Positions 46,810 through 57,090 of a stretch of 64,000 nt of DNA are shown one piece after another. Numbering within the stretch: the first letter of the stretch is position 1; every line of letters starts with the position of its first letter. The stretch is from Cudoniella acicularis (lineage: Eukaryota > Ascomycota > Leotiomycetes > Helotiales > Helotiaceae), in the NCBI GenBank assembly GCA_013054445.1, contig JAAMPI010000019.1:33455-97454 (forward strand). The letters are read 5' to 3'. The position numbers and the translations under genes are program-made. The notes beneath the pieces are model-generated. The model made no database searches. It saw only the letters and a program-made list of their open reading frames with translations, and was not told where the DNA came from.

Positions 46810-47367
46810 GTGGAGACAGCGAATATGATACCCTACTCGCAGAACATATTCAAGATTAGTGACCCAGAAGAGATATTTCAATTTATTGCGCAGATCGGCT
46901 TTCTGAACACCAAGTTCATAAAGACATTACATATCTGGGTGCCATGGATGGCTACTCTGTCTCCGTGGCTACAACTCTTCTATGTTTTGTCTAAGGAAGC
47001 AACCAGGCTGCGGTCTATTAAGCTTGGATGGGGTGCGAATTGTGACTATCTCTGGCACTTGGAGCGAGGGGCGATGGAGAGGGGTTTGGGTGATAACCTG
47101 GACTTTGTGCGTGCGCTCGGAATGATCCAAGGGCTGGAGAAATTAATCATTAAAGGGTACTATGCAAAGAATTGGCCCATTTATTTGGAGGAGAGGATGG
47201 GTACGCCGGTGCGAGCTATATGTGGCCACTATCGTGAGGGGCGTGAGTTGAAGGGAGATATGAACGATAAGGAATTAGAGGATCAGAAGTTTTTATGTGA
47301 GATGAATGAGCGGGAGTTGAAGACGTTTAGAAGTTATCAGCAGGGAACAGAAGATTTGATTCCATAA
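46810..47367 (+). pseudogene. F-box/hypothetical-type protein remnant
   Basis: A 185-codon frame contains MIPYSQNIFKISDPEEIFQF and PWLQLFYVLSKEATRLRSI, then GLEKLIIKGYYAKNWPIYL. This style recalls fungal proteins in which an N-terminal 'rlPpEiRn.IY' domain precedes a 'FYseN.F' segment. The expected upstream part is in another frame (46571-46820, RRLANASGELVESLKDARQ) with no clear intron between them, and the frame in use has a stop near 46746. So either an unseen splice or a frameshift separates the halves. No catalytic motif. Confidence 0.4.
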
Positions 47368-47551
47368 AGCATATAATGCATAGATTTTACGTAATCCTTC
47401 TTCCCCAGGCCAGGTGACTGTAAAGACCTTATTTATAGTAGAATTTTATGGAAAATAGATGAATATACCTCGAAGTTTAATAGATTCGATTTAATTTGGT
47501 TTTCATTCTACTGTTGTGCTGCCGCTGGTAGAGATCACATGATATCCGGTG

Positions 47552-47677
47552 GAAACCAAGTAGTGTGTAGAAACCAAGGGGTGTGTAAAAACCAAATGGT
47601 GCGTAAAAACCAGGTAGTGTGTAAAACCCAGGTAGTGCGTAAAAACTAAGTGGTGTGTAGAAACCAAATGGTGCGTA
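47552..47677. repeat. 18-bp minisatellite, about seven units
   Basis: Tandem units of the form RAAACCAARTRGTGYGTA repeat about seven times. Because 18 is divisible by three and no stop is formed, two minus-strand frames stay open and would give hexapeptide repeats such as FYTPLG. I see no gene around it, so these frames are by-products. Confidence 0.85.
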
Positions 47678-48146
47678 CACACCAAACGAAGTTACCCTGC
47701 CAAATCATCTCGTTTGGGTAGTCTCCATCAAGGTAATGCCCGGAAGTTCATATCACGGATCGCCTCGCTTTTCAGGTGGTCTCTAAAATGATACCCTATC
47801 ATTCCTAATGTCTTCCAAGCTCCACTCGTGGAGCCAATTATGAACTCGAAGATACGGAGGTCCAATTTATTGACAGAAACAAAGGAGGAAAGGCGTGCAA
47901 GGCTGCTTTCGATTCAAACAGTTTTTGTTGCTGCGGTGTCGCGCCTTATCTCTTCTCCTCCGCGTTGTGGAGAGTAGTATGTTGCACCGTGAGTCTATTT
48001 CGGGCTGGTCGGCTTCGTCCTTTTCTCTTGTAGAAGGCATCCGTCAACTTCTTGATGATGGTGGCGCGCTCGATCTTGAAGAAGACTTTATTGTTGTGGT
48101 CGGTTCAGATGTTCGCTGACGGCTTGGCTTGCCGCCTTCGTCGGAT
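47678..48146. other. Intergenic, no gene seen
   Basis: No recognisable content. Confidence 0.5.
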
Positions 48147-48462
48147 TGTCACGACCCAAGATCATGTGACGATTCACGTGATCAGTTCAGCAGTTCAGCG
48201 GTTCAGCGCCCAGGGCCTGAACTGGTGAACTACTGAACTGTCACCACCACGACCTATATAGNCTATATAGTTTTCCTATGTTAGANCGNNTGCTCAACTC
48301 ATATTCNNATATCANCACTTGATTANGATAACGCTCTACCAGAACCTGCTTNACGCTTCCAAGGCTAAGTAAACCCCGTTCACGTGACATCGAGATCTCA
48401 CGTGATAACAGAACGTTATAGGGAGCTTATAAGAGTTCCTCTGTCGGTTCCTGTCCGTGACA
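48147..48462. mobile_element. Candidate solo LTR or related repeat (316 bp)
   Basis: It starts TGTCACGACC and ends GTCCGTGACA, imperfect inverted ends of LTR type (TG...CA). Inside are GTTCAGCAGTTCAGC and CTGAACTGGTGAACTAC arms and a TATAAG box. Several N bases (48262-48352) suggest collapsed repeat assembly. No 5-bp target duplication is visible. Confidence 0.4.
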
Positions 48463-50134
48463 ATGATGAAATCCAAATCTGGATATCATAAGAAGGCTCC
48501 CAAGGAGTTCCAAATATAGAATTTGGATAGTTCAATCTCGACCCACTAAGGAAGGCTTAGCAACCCTTCGAGTTAATAGAAACGGTGTGTGATTACCCAC
48601 CGAATTGATTAGCAGTGATGCAATATCATCTCTTCATTCACGTCAGAAATGTGGGCGAATGTCCCACGCCGAGTACGAGGCGAATGTATCAGGTCTAATC
48701 CAATCAACCTAGACGCAGTCAGTTTTCATTTGATGCTGGTGCGATTCGTGCCTATACCTTCCTTTTCTCCGCGATTGGACGTGGATTGCGCTAACCAAAC
48801 CCTTCTGTCGTAATGGGCTTGGCGCTGCATATCATCCGTAATGAGGCGCATCGCGATGACGCAGTGCAAGAACCTTCATCCTCCATACCGTCTGCATGGA
48901 AGAAGTCTCGCAAGATGGGCGTAAACGACGTTCAACATTCGAGCCAGCGAGCGAACGGCGCAGTGACAAACGACGCAGGACGTGCTGTCATGGAGAAGAT
49001 TGCGAATTAACGACCAATGTATTGGCACAAGAGTCAACTATTCGTAACCTCGCCGGCTTAGAAGCTGTGTGGGTTTCAAATGGCGGCAGGGCCTTGTATC
49101 TCTCATTCTGTATTTACAAGCAAACAGTGCGTCGTGCAATTTGGAACCCAAAAATAGCGAGCAATATAAATGCCGCGTTCTCACAGCAAAAAAAACCAGT
49201 GTAGCCCACCCAGCATCTCCGCACAACAATAACCCCAGTGTTGTTAGAGGTTCAGATGTTTGGTCGGTGGACTGGGTGTCACGTGATCAAGAGTTACGAT
49301 GGTGGGGTGAAAAACGTGGGGTAAAGCGGGCAGCGTTGAGGATAGTTCTGCCTTCAATATGGAAGAGAGAGCATTACACACGTTCTCATTAGCTCACCCA
49401 AGTTTCGCCGTAATTTGGGGAGCCGTTTCGAGACCCTAGAATTTTATTTTAGGGGACCCATTTGTGGTCCCCAAGTTGAAGATAGATGATCGTGGAGGAT
49501 AAGACAGAAACGAAGGAATCTTGAGAAGGGAGAGAGGAGGGTATCCGAGAACGAAGCGAAAGGACAGCTATGAGGTCCGCTTAGAGAATCGAGAGAATCG
49601 AATTGCAAAGAAATACGTGGAATCTCTCTGCTTGCTAAGCTTTGGAGATGGTCTTCATCAAAAAGTTGCAGGCCAGATATGGCCGCTGTGATCCTAAAAA
49701 GACATTGAGGGTGGTCCCTATCCAAAACGTGCGGTCTATAATCCTAAAATTCAAATGTTTAAACTGGAGAGAGCCTAAACTGGACGCCAACTATTTTAAG
49801 GTCTCTCGGTGGGGACTTCCCAACCAAAGGTAGCCATAATCGGCTACCTCCAAAAACAAGTGAGCTATGGAGGTAGATTTGGATCGTCTACAGCGTCTCA
49901 CCACCCGTGCCTCGCCAGTGGATTTTCCGATTAGTTCTAGCTTCTTTGGGTGTAGTGGACCATATCTGTTAGGGTAGGTTTTCATTCTCCTTCTCCTTTT
50001 CTTCCTTTCTGCATATAGTAATCGAGTTTATTATGCTTCCACGAGATATAGATTCGTGCCTCCGTGCCGCTCATAGCGATGCTGAATGCGGCGCTGTCAA
50101 TCAGCTAGACCTTGTCGCTTTTACACTGCCTTAG
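48463..50134. other. Long stretch without a recognisable gene
   Basis: Only short frames without motifs; some may be transposon-derived. Confidence 0.4.
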
Positions 50135-51284
50135 TTAGCGGTTGAGGCGTTCGGCAATATTGACGCAGGATACGGAGGCCCCAAGACATTGATTTGTCGC
50201 TACCCACAAACTCCCAGACCCTCCAGGACCGTCAGCCTTGAACTCGACAGACCCTTTACGCCTGATTCCTGGCTGTCGATTGGGAGGCGCCTTTGGTGAT
50301 TGAGCTGCCACTGGGTTTGGCTGTGATGGTTGCGTACTCTCATCTCGTTGCGTTGGCCAGGGTTTCCCCTGAAAAAATCCTGTGGCTCCCGTTCGTGTCC
50401 ATTCCATGGGAGTAGGTGCTGCGGAGTATATTATTGTCGTTCCATTGACCTGATTCATAAGAGGTGACGACACTCCAAAGCTCGACGAGGTAGCATTGGT
50501 TTGCGCATTTTGTAATGAGGTATGAGGAAAGAAGTCCCGAAGAAGCCGATGAGCCGTCGGACGCTGATCAGCGACGTCGACGAGCATGGCTGCCATGCGA
50601 GGTTCATGCTGGCTCAGAAGTGTCTGGAGGTGCCGGTGCCACTGTTCCCAATGCTGCCATGTAACCTCCCTCTCTGCTTCGGGTGGGAGTTCCTCTAAAC
50701 ACTACACGAAGGTTATCCCGAGCCCGTATATGTCGACCTTTGGCGTCTGCTCACCGTTCTGCCGAACCTCAGGTGCCACGTACCACTTCGATCCAGCTAT
50801 AGTCCTTGATGTGTCGACAACCTTTGCGATGCCGAAGTCTGTCAGGAGGAACTTGTCGCCTTGGTAAAGGATGTTCGCAGGCTTTATGTCTCGATGGATA
50901 ACTTGCGGATTGTACGTGTGGACGAAATCCAGCGCGTGCAAGATCTGGTAGAGCATCCTGTTGGTCATCGGCCGCACCGCCTCTAGCTCTTCATCTCTGA
51001 GTCGTTCTAGCAATTGATAGAGGTTGCCGTTATAAATAGGCATGAAGATTTCGATCTTCTCGCCAATCTTGAATCCCTGTGTGTATGTGTATGGCACGAT
51101 ATTGTCCTAATGCAATCAGCGTGAGGCAAGCAGACAGCCAGGATAGGGAGCTCACATGATGCTCTACTTGCTTGACCAAGTTCACTTCTAGTTCAACCCT
51201 TGCCCTGAAATCCTTCTCCGAATATATCCTCCATTCCGGCACCTCCGCTTTTACAGCGACGATTTTGCAGGTATGGTGGTTGCC
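50135..51284 (-). pseudogene. Serine/threonine protein kinase pseudogene
   Basis: Exons 51156-51284 and 50135-51106 with a 49-nt intron. Readable motifs are IVAVK (beta-3 Lys), ELEVNLVKQVEHH (alpha-C Glu), VIHRDIKPANIL (catalytic loop), LTDFGIAK (DFG), KWYVAPEV (APE) and DIYGLGITF. The C-terminal extension is Pro/Gln-rich. Two defects are seen. A TAG at 50702-50704 interrupts the domain right after GLGITFV, although the frame continues with CLEELPPEAEREVTWQHWEQ. The 5' side stops about ten codons before VAVK at a 209-bp MITE, and beyond the MITE the frame soon meets a stop, so the Gly-rich loop is missing. It was probably functional until recently. Confidence 0.8.
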
Positions 51285-51286
51285 TA

Positions 51287-51495
51287 GACTGCGTGATGGG
51301 TAGCCCACGGGTACCCGTTTGGCCGTGCTTCTATTTTGTTTCTAGGCCAAATTTAATACAGATTTTTTGACAGAACTGGAAATTTTGAGTCTATTACGAA
51401 AATATGATATTTATTAAAAAAAACCTTAGGGCTTTACCCGACGCACGGCTAGGCACGGACCAACTGGTCCGTGTACGGGTACCCATCACGCAGTC
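51287..51495. mobile_element. 209-bp MITE, copy B, at the 5' edge of the kinase
   Basis: Same terminal repeats (GACTGCGTGATGGGTA), same length and same TA flanks (51285-51286, 51496-51497) as copy A at 23815-24023, but inverted. Removing it restores a plausible frame for a few codons upstream of IVAVK. Confidence 0.9.
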
Positions 51496-51497
51496 TA

Positions 51498-52107
51498 GGC
51501 AGGTTAAATATTTGGATCCCTAGCTAGGGAAGAGGGCCTTTTCGGGCCCTCGTTAAAATTTAATGGTTTCTAGTAAACGTTTCTAGTAAGTATGTGAACA
51601 GGATGAGCAGGCCTGAGCAAACCTGAGCCGAAACTAAGCCGGCCCTAAGCCGAGCCTGAGCAAAGGCGGCGTTGTTCAAATGAGGTATCGGGTTAGGAAG
51701 TGCAAACATTCCCGTCGTATAAGACTCTTTCTATATGTGTATTAGTAACTCGGAAGGTAATGCGACCCCTCTTTCACGTACATACCATATTTTCCTGAGC
51801 CCCTCGCTTGATTATTGCTTGTTGTGACAAAGGATAAAAACGGATATATTTTGTAGGGTGCGTCGGTCAATTACATAGCAATTACCCATATTAATTATCC
51901 CAGAATCATGACAAGACACGATCTCGAAACACAAATATTGAGGATGTGACATGGCTAACCTTGTTAGGGCGGAGAGGGCTCTCCGCGGGGTATGTAATGT
52001 ACGTAGTTAGAAAGCTATATATACAGCCACTAAATATAACTCTGCTGAGTTCATAGTTTAAAACAGTTAAGAGATTTTAAGAAGTCTTCTGTGTCTCACG
52101 TTTCACT
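51498..52107 (+). promoter_or_regulatory. AA9 gene promoter region
   Basis: No gene. A TATATATA box at 52016-52023 lies about 85 nt before the LPMO ATG. A GAGCC/GAGCA-rich stretch (51605-51665, TGAGCARRCCTGAGC-like) is a short imperfect repeat. Confidence 0.45.
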
Positions 52108-53180
52108 ATGAAAGTTTCTAATATAGTTACTGTTGTCTCTTTTGCTCCCTTCGCATTTAGCCATGGCGGAATATTCACGTACAAGATCGACGGCGAAGAA
52201 TATCCAGGGTATACAAACCTCCATCCCCCACCTCACCAAGCCACCAAAACTAACACCCTTATTCCCATCCCAGCAACCCAACAGAGCTTGAAAACACCAC
52301 CTGGACCAACGCGGTCCCCGACCCAACTTGGCCTAGCATCCAACGCCAATGGAACTTCAACCCGGTATACAACGTCTCCGGCGCAAACATAACCTGCAAC
52401 TGGCGCGGCACCCCTGGTACCTCGTCCCTGCACGCCACCATCGCCGCTGGATCCAACATTACTGCGCGCTGGGATAACTTCTACTCCCCGCCCGTGTGGC
52501 CCCAGTACTGGGAACATGGCGCTGGCCCCTTACTAGTTTATATGGCTCGCTGTCCCGGTTCCCCATCCTCTTGCACTGGTTTCTCCCCCGCAGGGTCAGA
52601 TGCCATCTGGTTCAAGATTGCCCAAACCGGCTTAAAACCTGGCGCTTCAACACTCTCAGATGGGAATTGGCAACAATGGGACTTAGTTGGCCACATGTCT
52701 AGTTCGCCAACTGATCCGAATCGTAGTCCTGGGTTGACGGTTACTATCCCGAGGGATTTGAGGGAGGGAGCGTATTTGATTCGGCATGAGATTATTATGC
52801 TTGCTAGCCAGCCGGCACAGTTTTATCCGAATTGTGCGCAGTTGATGGTTAAGGGGAGCGGGAAGGCGGAGCCGGAGAGTGGGAGTTTGGTCGCGTTTCC
52901 GGGGGCTTATAGAGCTGATGGTTGGTGTTCTCTAATTTTCTTTGTTTTGTTTTGGGATGGAGTGGCATGTGTTTGAACGAAAACTGACTGTGGGCTTTTG
53001 AATTGCAGATCCGGGGATTGCGATGGCGGATTGGAGTATCTCGCAGACTCCGGTGAGGGATGTGTATAATACTAGTGTTGGTACCCCCTTTCCGACATCA
53101 GACAAGAGATTCAGAAACAAGCTTACAGATTGCAGGTTTATCCGTTTCCGGGGCCACCTGTTTGGACTGGTGGGAACTGA
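52108..53180 (+). CDS. AA9 lytic polysaccharide monooxygenase
   Basis: Exons 52108-52208, 52274-52920, 53009-53076 and 53136-53180 give 286 aa; intron 1 has an AACTAAC branch. The signal peptide (MKVSNIVTVVSFAPFAFS) is cut directly before His, giving the N-terminal copper ligand (HGGIFTYKIDGEEYPG). The second ligand region is YWEHGAGPLLVYMARCP. The family block TVTIPRDLREGAYLIRHE is followed by QFYPNCAQL with the axial Tyr. The end DVYNTSVYPFPGPPVWTGGN is the usual AA9 tail. There is no CBM1. With copper and an electron donor such enzymes oxidatively cleave cellulose, complementing a GH3 beta-glucosidase. The models need all four exons; the short frames seen separately are its parts. Confidence 0.93.
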
Positions 53181-54021
53181 AAAGAAATTACATCCTTGAT
53201 GCGAAAAGACTCTCTCGCTGTCATTCTAGTATCATGTCCTGGCGAGTAGAATGCTCGTTGGTTTCTTGATAGCTAGAAAGTGAGCAGCTATTCTTTGAGC
53301 TCCAGCAGTACTTGAATCGCTTTATTTTCTGGATTTCTGAATGAATGCTTCCTCTATGGGAGCTCCTATCAACTCAATGAACGAAGATTCTTACTTTGGC
53401 TGAAAACATTTTTCTACTTTAAATCTGGCAATATTCTTTCCGAGGGAAGTAGCACGTGATAATAATTTAAAACACTTCAAATTAACACAACAGGAAGCTG
53501 TGAAAATATGATCTCGTAAATAGAAACACACTAAACGGTACCTAATTCTTTAAAATATTATCTCAGCCGTAAAATAAAATTACTGTAAAGCGTGAAACTT
53601 TTGAAGTATTAAAGTTGACTTGGATTTCTTGTTAACCGAGGCTTAAAGCGATTATTCAAAAGCATACAAGCCAGAAATAAACTAAGTATTGAAGTAGTTG
53701 AAGTACTTAAGGCGTTGAAATTTCCATGCAAGTTGCTGGAAAGGAATCGTAATATGTATTGTGATGAGGGTTTTAGATTCTCAAAATATTTATGATTATC
53801 CACTAACTAAACTCTTTGGTGTCACTACAAGGAAATTACTGCTGACATCTCATATTTATGCTGTATTTCCTCTATGCCATCATCTCAAGTTGTAGTGACC
53901 AGAAAAATCCAAATTCACTTCACCACATCCAAGTAGAAAGTTGCGGATGTATCTAGCAGTGACCCCAATGTGTTTGAAATACCCACGCAAGATAGCTGGG
54001 GCTATTCTAGTGAGCGTGCCA
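53181..54021. other. Intergenic, no gene seen
   Basis: 3' flank of the AA9 gene; AT-rich in part, nothing recognisable. Confidence 0.5.
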
Positions 54022-54327
54022 CTACGATGGTAGTGGGAAATTCAGAATATAGTTTCCGTAATACCAACCCAGGTCGTCATGGACTAGTTGGGGTTGAGGC
54101 GGTATCGTCGGAGGATTGGGCAGGAAAGGCGCATTAGTGGTGGCAGGCGTTGCTGATGAATGTGATGCTGCATTTCCAGGTCCGGAGGTATTTGAGTGGG
54201 AGGAGGATGGTGCTCGTGACGAGACTGAAGAAAGTGAACTGGGGGACGAAATTGGATCCCACCACTCCGAAGGAGGAAGACGAAGTGTGTGACGGCGTGT
54301 CCATATGTGTGGTCTTCGTCTTGCCAT
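54022..54327 (-). CDS. Small Ser/Pro-rich hypothetical protein
   Basis: A 101-codon ATG frame with a basic N-terminus (MARRRPHIWTRRHTLRLPPS) and a low-complexity Ser/Pro/Thr middle (SSPSSLSSVSSRAPSSSHS). There is no signal peptide, membrane segment or known motif. A strong TATA box on the same strand (TATATAAGG near 54823, minus) could serve a transcript here, although an earlier out-of-frame ATG lies between them. It may be a chance frame. Confidence 0.3.
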   Translation of the reverse strand: MARRRPHIWTRRHTLRLPPSEWWDPISSPSSLSSVSSRAPSSSHSNTSGPGNAASHSSATPATTNAPFLPNPPTIPPQPQLVHDDLGWYYGNYILNFPLPS

Positions 54328-55079
54328 GTCTACAGTGCTGAAATCGTGTTACTTTTTGGATTGTTAGGTTTTTATCCTCGATTCTGTTCCGGGAGTTGAC
54401 TTCAGATGTTACAGGAGGATGTCGGGGTTATCTTCTTAGGTGTTTTTCTCTGCCGCTTACTCAAAGAACACTCGGGCTCGAATTTGTTATTGTCAAGTTC
54501 CAGAATCGACTGCACCTTGGGCTTTCCTTTGCTCTCGACTTTTTCGTGCAGGTTTGCGCATGTTCTTTTCCGTCCCCTTTCATCCGAAACACTACAGTGA
54601 AATTGTTCCCACAAAGGAGAAAGGAACACAGAATACTCCACCCTAGCCAATGAACTACTGTACAATTAACTTGTGAAATACTCGCTTTTCTTTGTATCCA
54701 GTAGTTGTGTGAAAATAATTTTGGAGTTATAGTTTGCTGCTTGAGAGAGACGTGGTGTAAGACCGAGAGTTGATTGAAGAAGCAGAAGAAGAGAACTAGA
54801 TCTTTAGAGGGGGAGGCCCCTTATATACAGGAAAGTGGTGCTTTTGAAGCTAGACCCAGTGAAGATATAAACCATGCGCACGGTACAATACAGCACTGAT
54901 ATTGAGGCACAGTTATAAGTGGGGCTCTGTCTAACACGTGGATATCTTTCTTGATGATGGTATAGAGTCAAAATATGCACAAATGAAGGATAGTATGTGG
55001 CCAAAATTGACTTTCTACTCTTTTAAATTGCCTCAGGAATTCTCCAGCTTAATATGACTCTCAGAAATTCTTCACCCAC
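54328..55079. other. Intergenic with a minus-strand TATA promoter-like site
   Basis: Minus-strand CTGTATATAAGGGGCC (about 54818-54833) is followed by a CT-rich, leader-like stretch. The same TATATAAGG core occurs in the two solo LTRs, so a degenerate LTR is an alternative. Confidence 0.35.
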
Positions 55080-55751
55080 TTAAGCCGCGGCACCAAGTGT
55101 GATATACGCCACCATACCCTTGGCCACATCCTCTCCATCAAGAGGAATAACCGACATAATTGGATTAAACTCATCCATAGCTTCGGCAGCATAGATAGAA
55201 TCTGTAGCTAGTTAGAATTCATGTTTTAGACACTTTCTCGGGAAATAGAGACTCACCAACGGCATTAATCGTACGGTTGATTTGTGCGTGGCTAACGTAC
55301 GGCTCCAAAGCCATGATCTGCTCAGACAAAGTCTCATCGAAAAATATCTGCCCAGTTGAAATAGTGTTACCGTTAACTACCGTTCCATTGCTGCCGACAA
55401 CCCAATTCGTGTGGATCTAGACTTGGATGTGGACCGTTCGCTCAACATAAAATCCCGGGAAACGGTCTTCATTTCCAACATGCCATTCGCATTAGTTGGC
55501 CACATTCCTCTGAGGAAAGTGGTGTTGCCAGTGTGTAGGTCAGCAGTTGAAGGAGCAGTGATATTGAGTTCCTGAAGCAGAGTTTCGAAGGCCCAACACT
55601 TTGCATTCATAACAGCTGCTTGGGGCTCGCCGCGTTTGGGAAATTTTGAGCGGCGAGTTAGCTCGTGGAAACTGAGAGGTTCATGGTGGCCTGGGTTGGC
55701 AGTGATGCCGGGCAACAAGGTGCCGAGGAGAAGAGGGGTAGAAAATTGCAT
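55080..55751 (-). pseudogene. Intradiol ring-cleavage dioxygenase-like pseudogene
   Basis: Signal peptide MQFSTPLLLGTLLPGITANP, then a short N-region, then TTFLRGMWPTNANG, FPGFYVERTVHIQV, IHTNWVV and NTISTGQIFFDE. After a 55-nt intron (55202-55256) follows DSIYAAEAMDEFNP...YITLGAAA. These are C-terminal blocks of secreted fungal intradiol dioxygenase-like proteins. The middle, with the two iron-binding Tyr and the DIWH-type segment, is missing, so about 100 residues seem deleted before TTFLRG. A one-base loss in the T run at 55460-55462 shifts the frame before FPGFY. A TAG at 55417-55419 stands where QVQIH would read (CAG to TAG). Confidence 0.7.
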
Positions 55752-57090
55752 AGTGAGTGAGTGACTGAAAGATTTCGAGTGAGTGTTTCAAGCCACTGCC
55801 GGGAGTTTCTGGTTGAAGGAAGAGAAAGAGGTAAATCTTGATTTTAAACACGCCTTCCTCTTTGATTCTCTGCGCTTTGGCATAAAAGTCTCGTTTTAAT
55901 TGTTTCTATCTGCGAAAGATCGCCCGTGGGCCAGAAAACGAATCGCGTTGTCAAAATCTTGAACACTTCCACCGGAATCCTGGAATCCCCATATAGGTGG
56001 AGGCTTTTGATGTTAACGTCTCGGGAATGAAAGTTCCCTATCTTTTTCGACTTTAGTCCGAACCCCTGCTTTCACCAACTTAAAAAATATTGTCAATATG
56101 CAGGTCGTGATTCGCTGAGCCAAGATATCCTTCGCCGTTGCTTTCTTGTGCCCCAGCAGTTGTCCACTTCCGCCTCTTGGCGACGCGAATGATATACGCA
56201 AGCTGCCCCGCGATCTTGCATCCTCCCCGAAAGTCAAGATATAAGTGTAAAGTAAACCCCGATGAGTTGCCGTTGATGAGAAATATTGACGTCCTCTGGA
56301 AATGTACATAGCATCAGAAGCAAACCGTAGAAAAAAGTGGGATGCAAAGTAAGATATTCCATTCCTTGCACAAAAAAAATATACTAGCTGATTAGAAGAT
56401 AGGAACAGAAATTTTAAAAACAACGGTACGCCTTCTCTGCAACTCGTGGTAACGTATATCATGGTAAAAGTGGCAGATCTACCAGGAGTAGCAGTTGTTA
56501 TTAGCTATACACTGGAGGCTAGAAATTTCATAGTCACAAAAAGTTCCATGTCACCAGTTTTGTAATCTCCTTTGAGTCTGCAAGCTTTTGAACATTGTGG
56601 AGTGCCTTGTATGATGTGTATGTACAAGAAATTTCTTGAAAGATTTATTCCACGCATCGGAGAGTGTTATTGTCAAAGCAGAGGTCGAAGAAGTTATTAG
56701 ATATTTAAAATCAGCGAAACGGGGTAGTTTGAAACTTAACCCTATAATCGCCGAATTAATTAAGAATAGTCCTCAAAAAGCCTAGAGGCCAACAAGACCG
56801 ATGCAAAAATTTAGGTCTGTTGGTTTACAGTTAAGATGCAGGATTGATCTTGCTATTGATTCATAAAATGGATTGAGTCTTAACATCCACTGGTCGCTTA
56901 GAATAGGAGGCGATTCGGGTAATGACAGGGTGATGGAAACACACCGTAAGCCACACCGTGGCACAGTACAGTAAGATGAGCACCTGAAAATGGTAGTAAG
57001 CGCTAAAATCTCATCTCTCACCCCTTTTCATGCAATTGAAAAGCAATCAATTTTCATCTGAGCAAGCACTTTGACACAGTAGTTCTCGTG
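55752..57090. other. Intergenic, no gene seen
   Basis: Frames present (for example minus 56013-56462) have no recognisable content. Confidence 0.45.

Noticed and set aside
47477..47685. Two overlapping minus-strand frames with hexapeptide repeats
   Set aside because: They arise because the 18-bp minisatellite has no stop in these frames.
56013..56462. Minus-strand 149-codon frame
   Set aside because: No motif, no neighbouring exons, and odd composition; probably chance.
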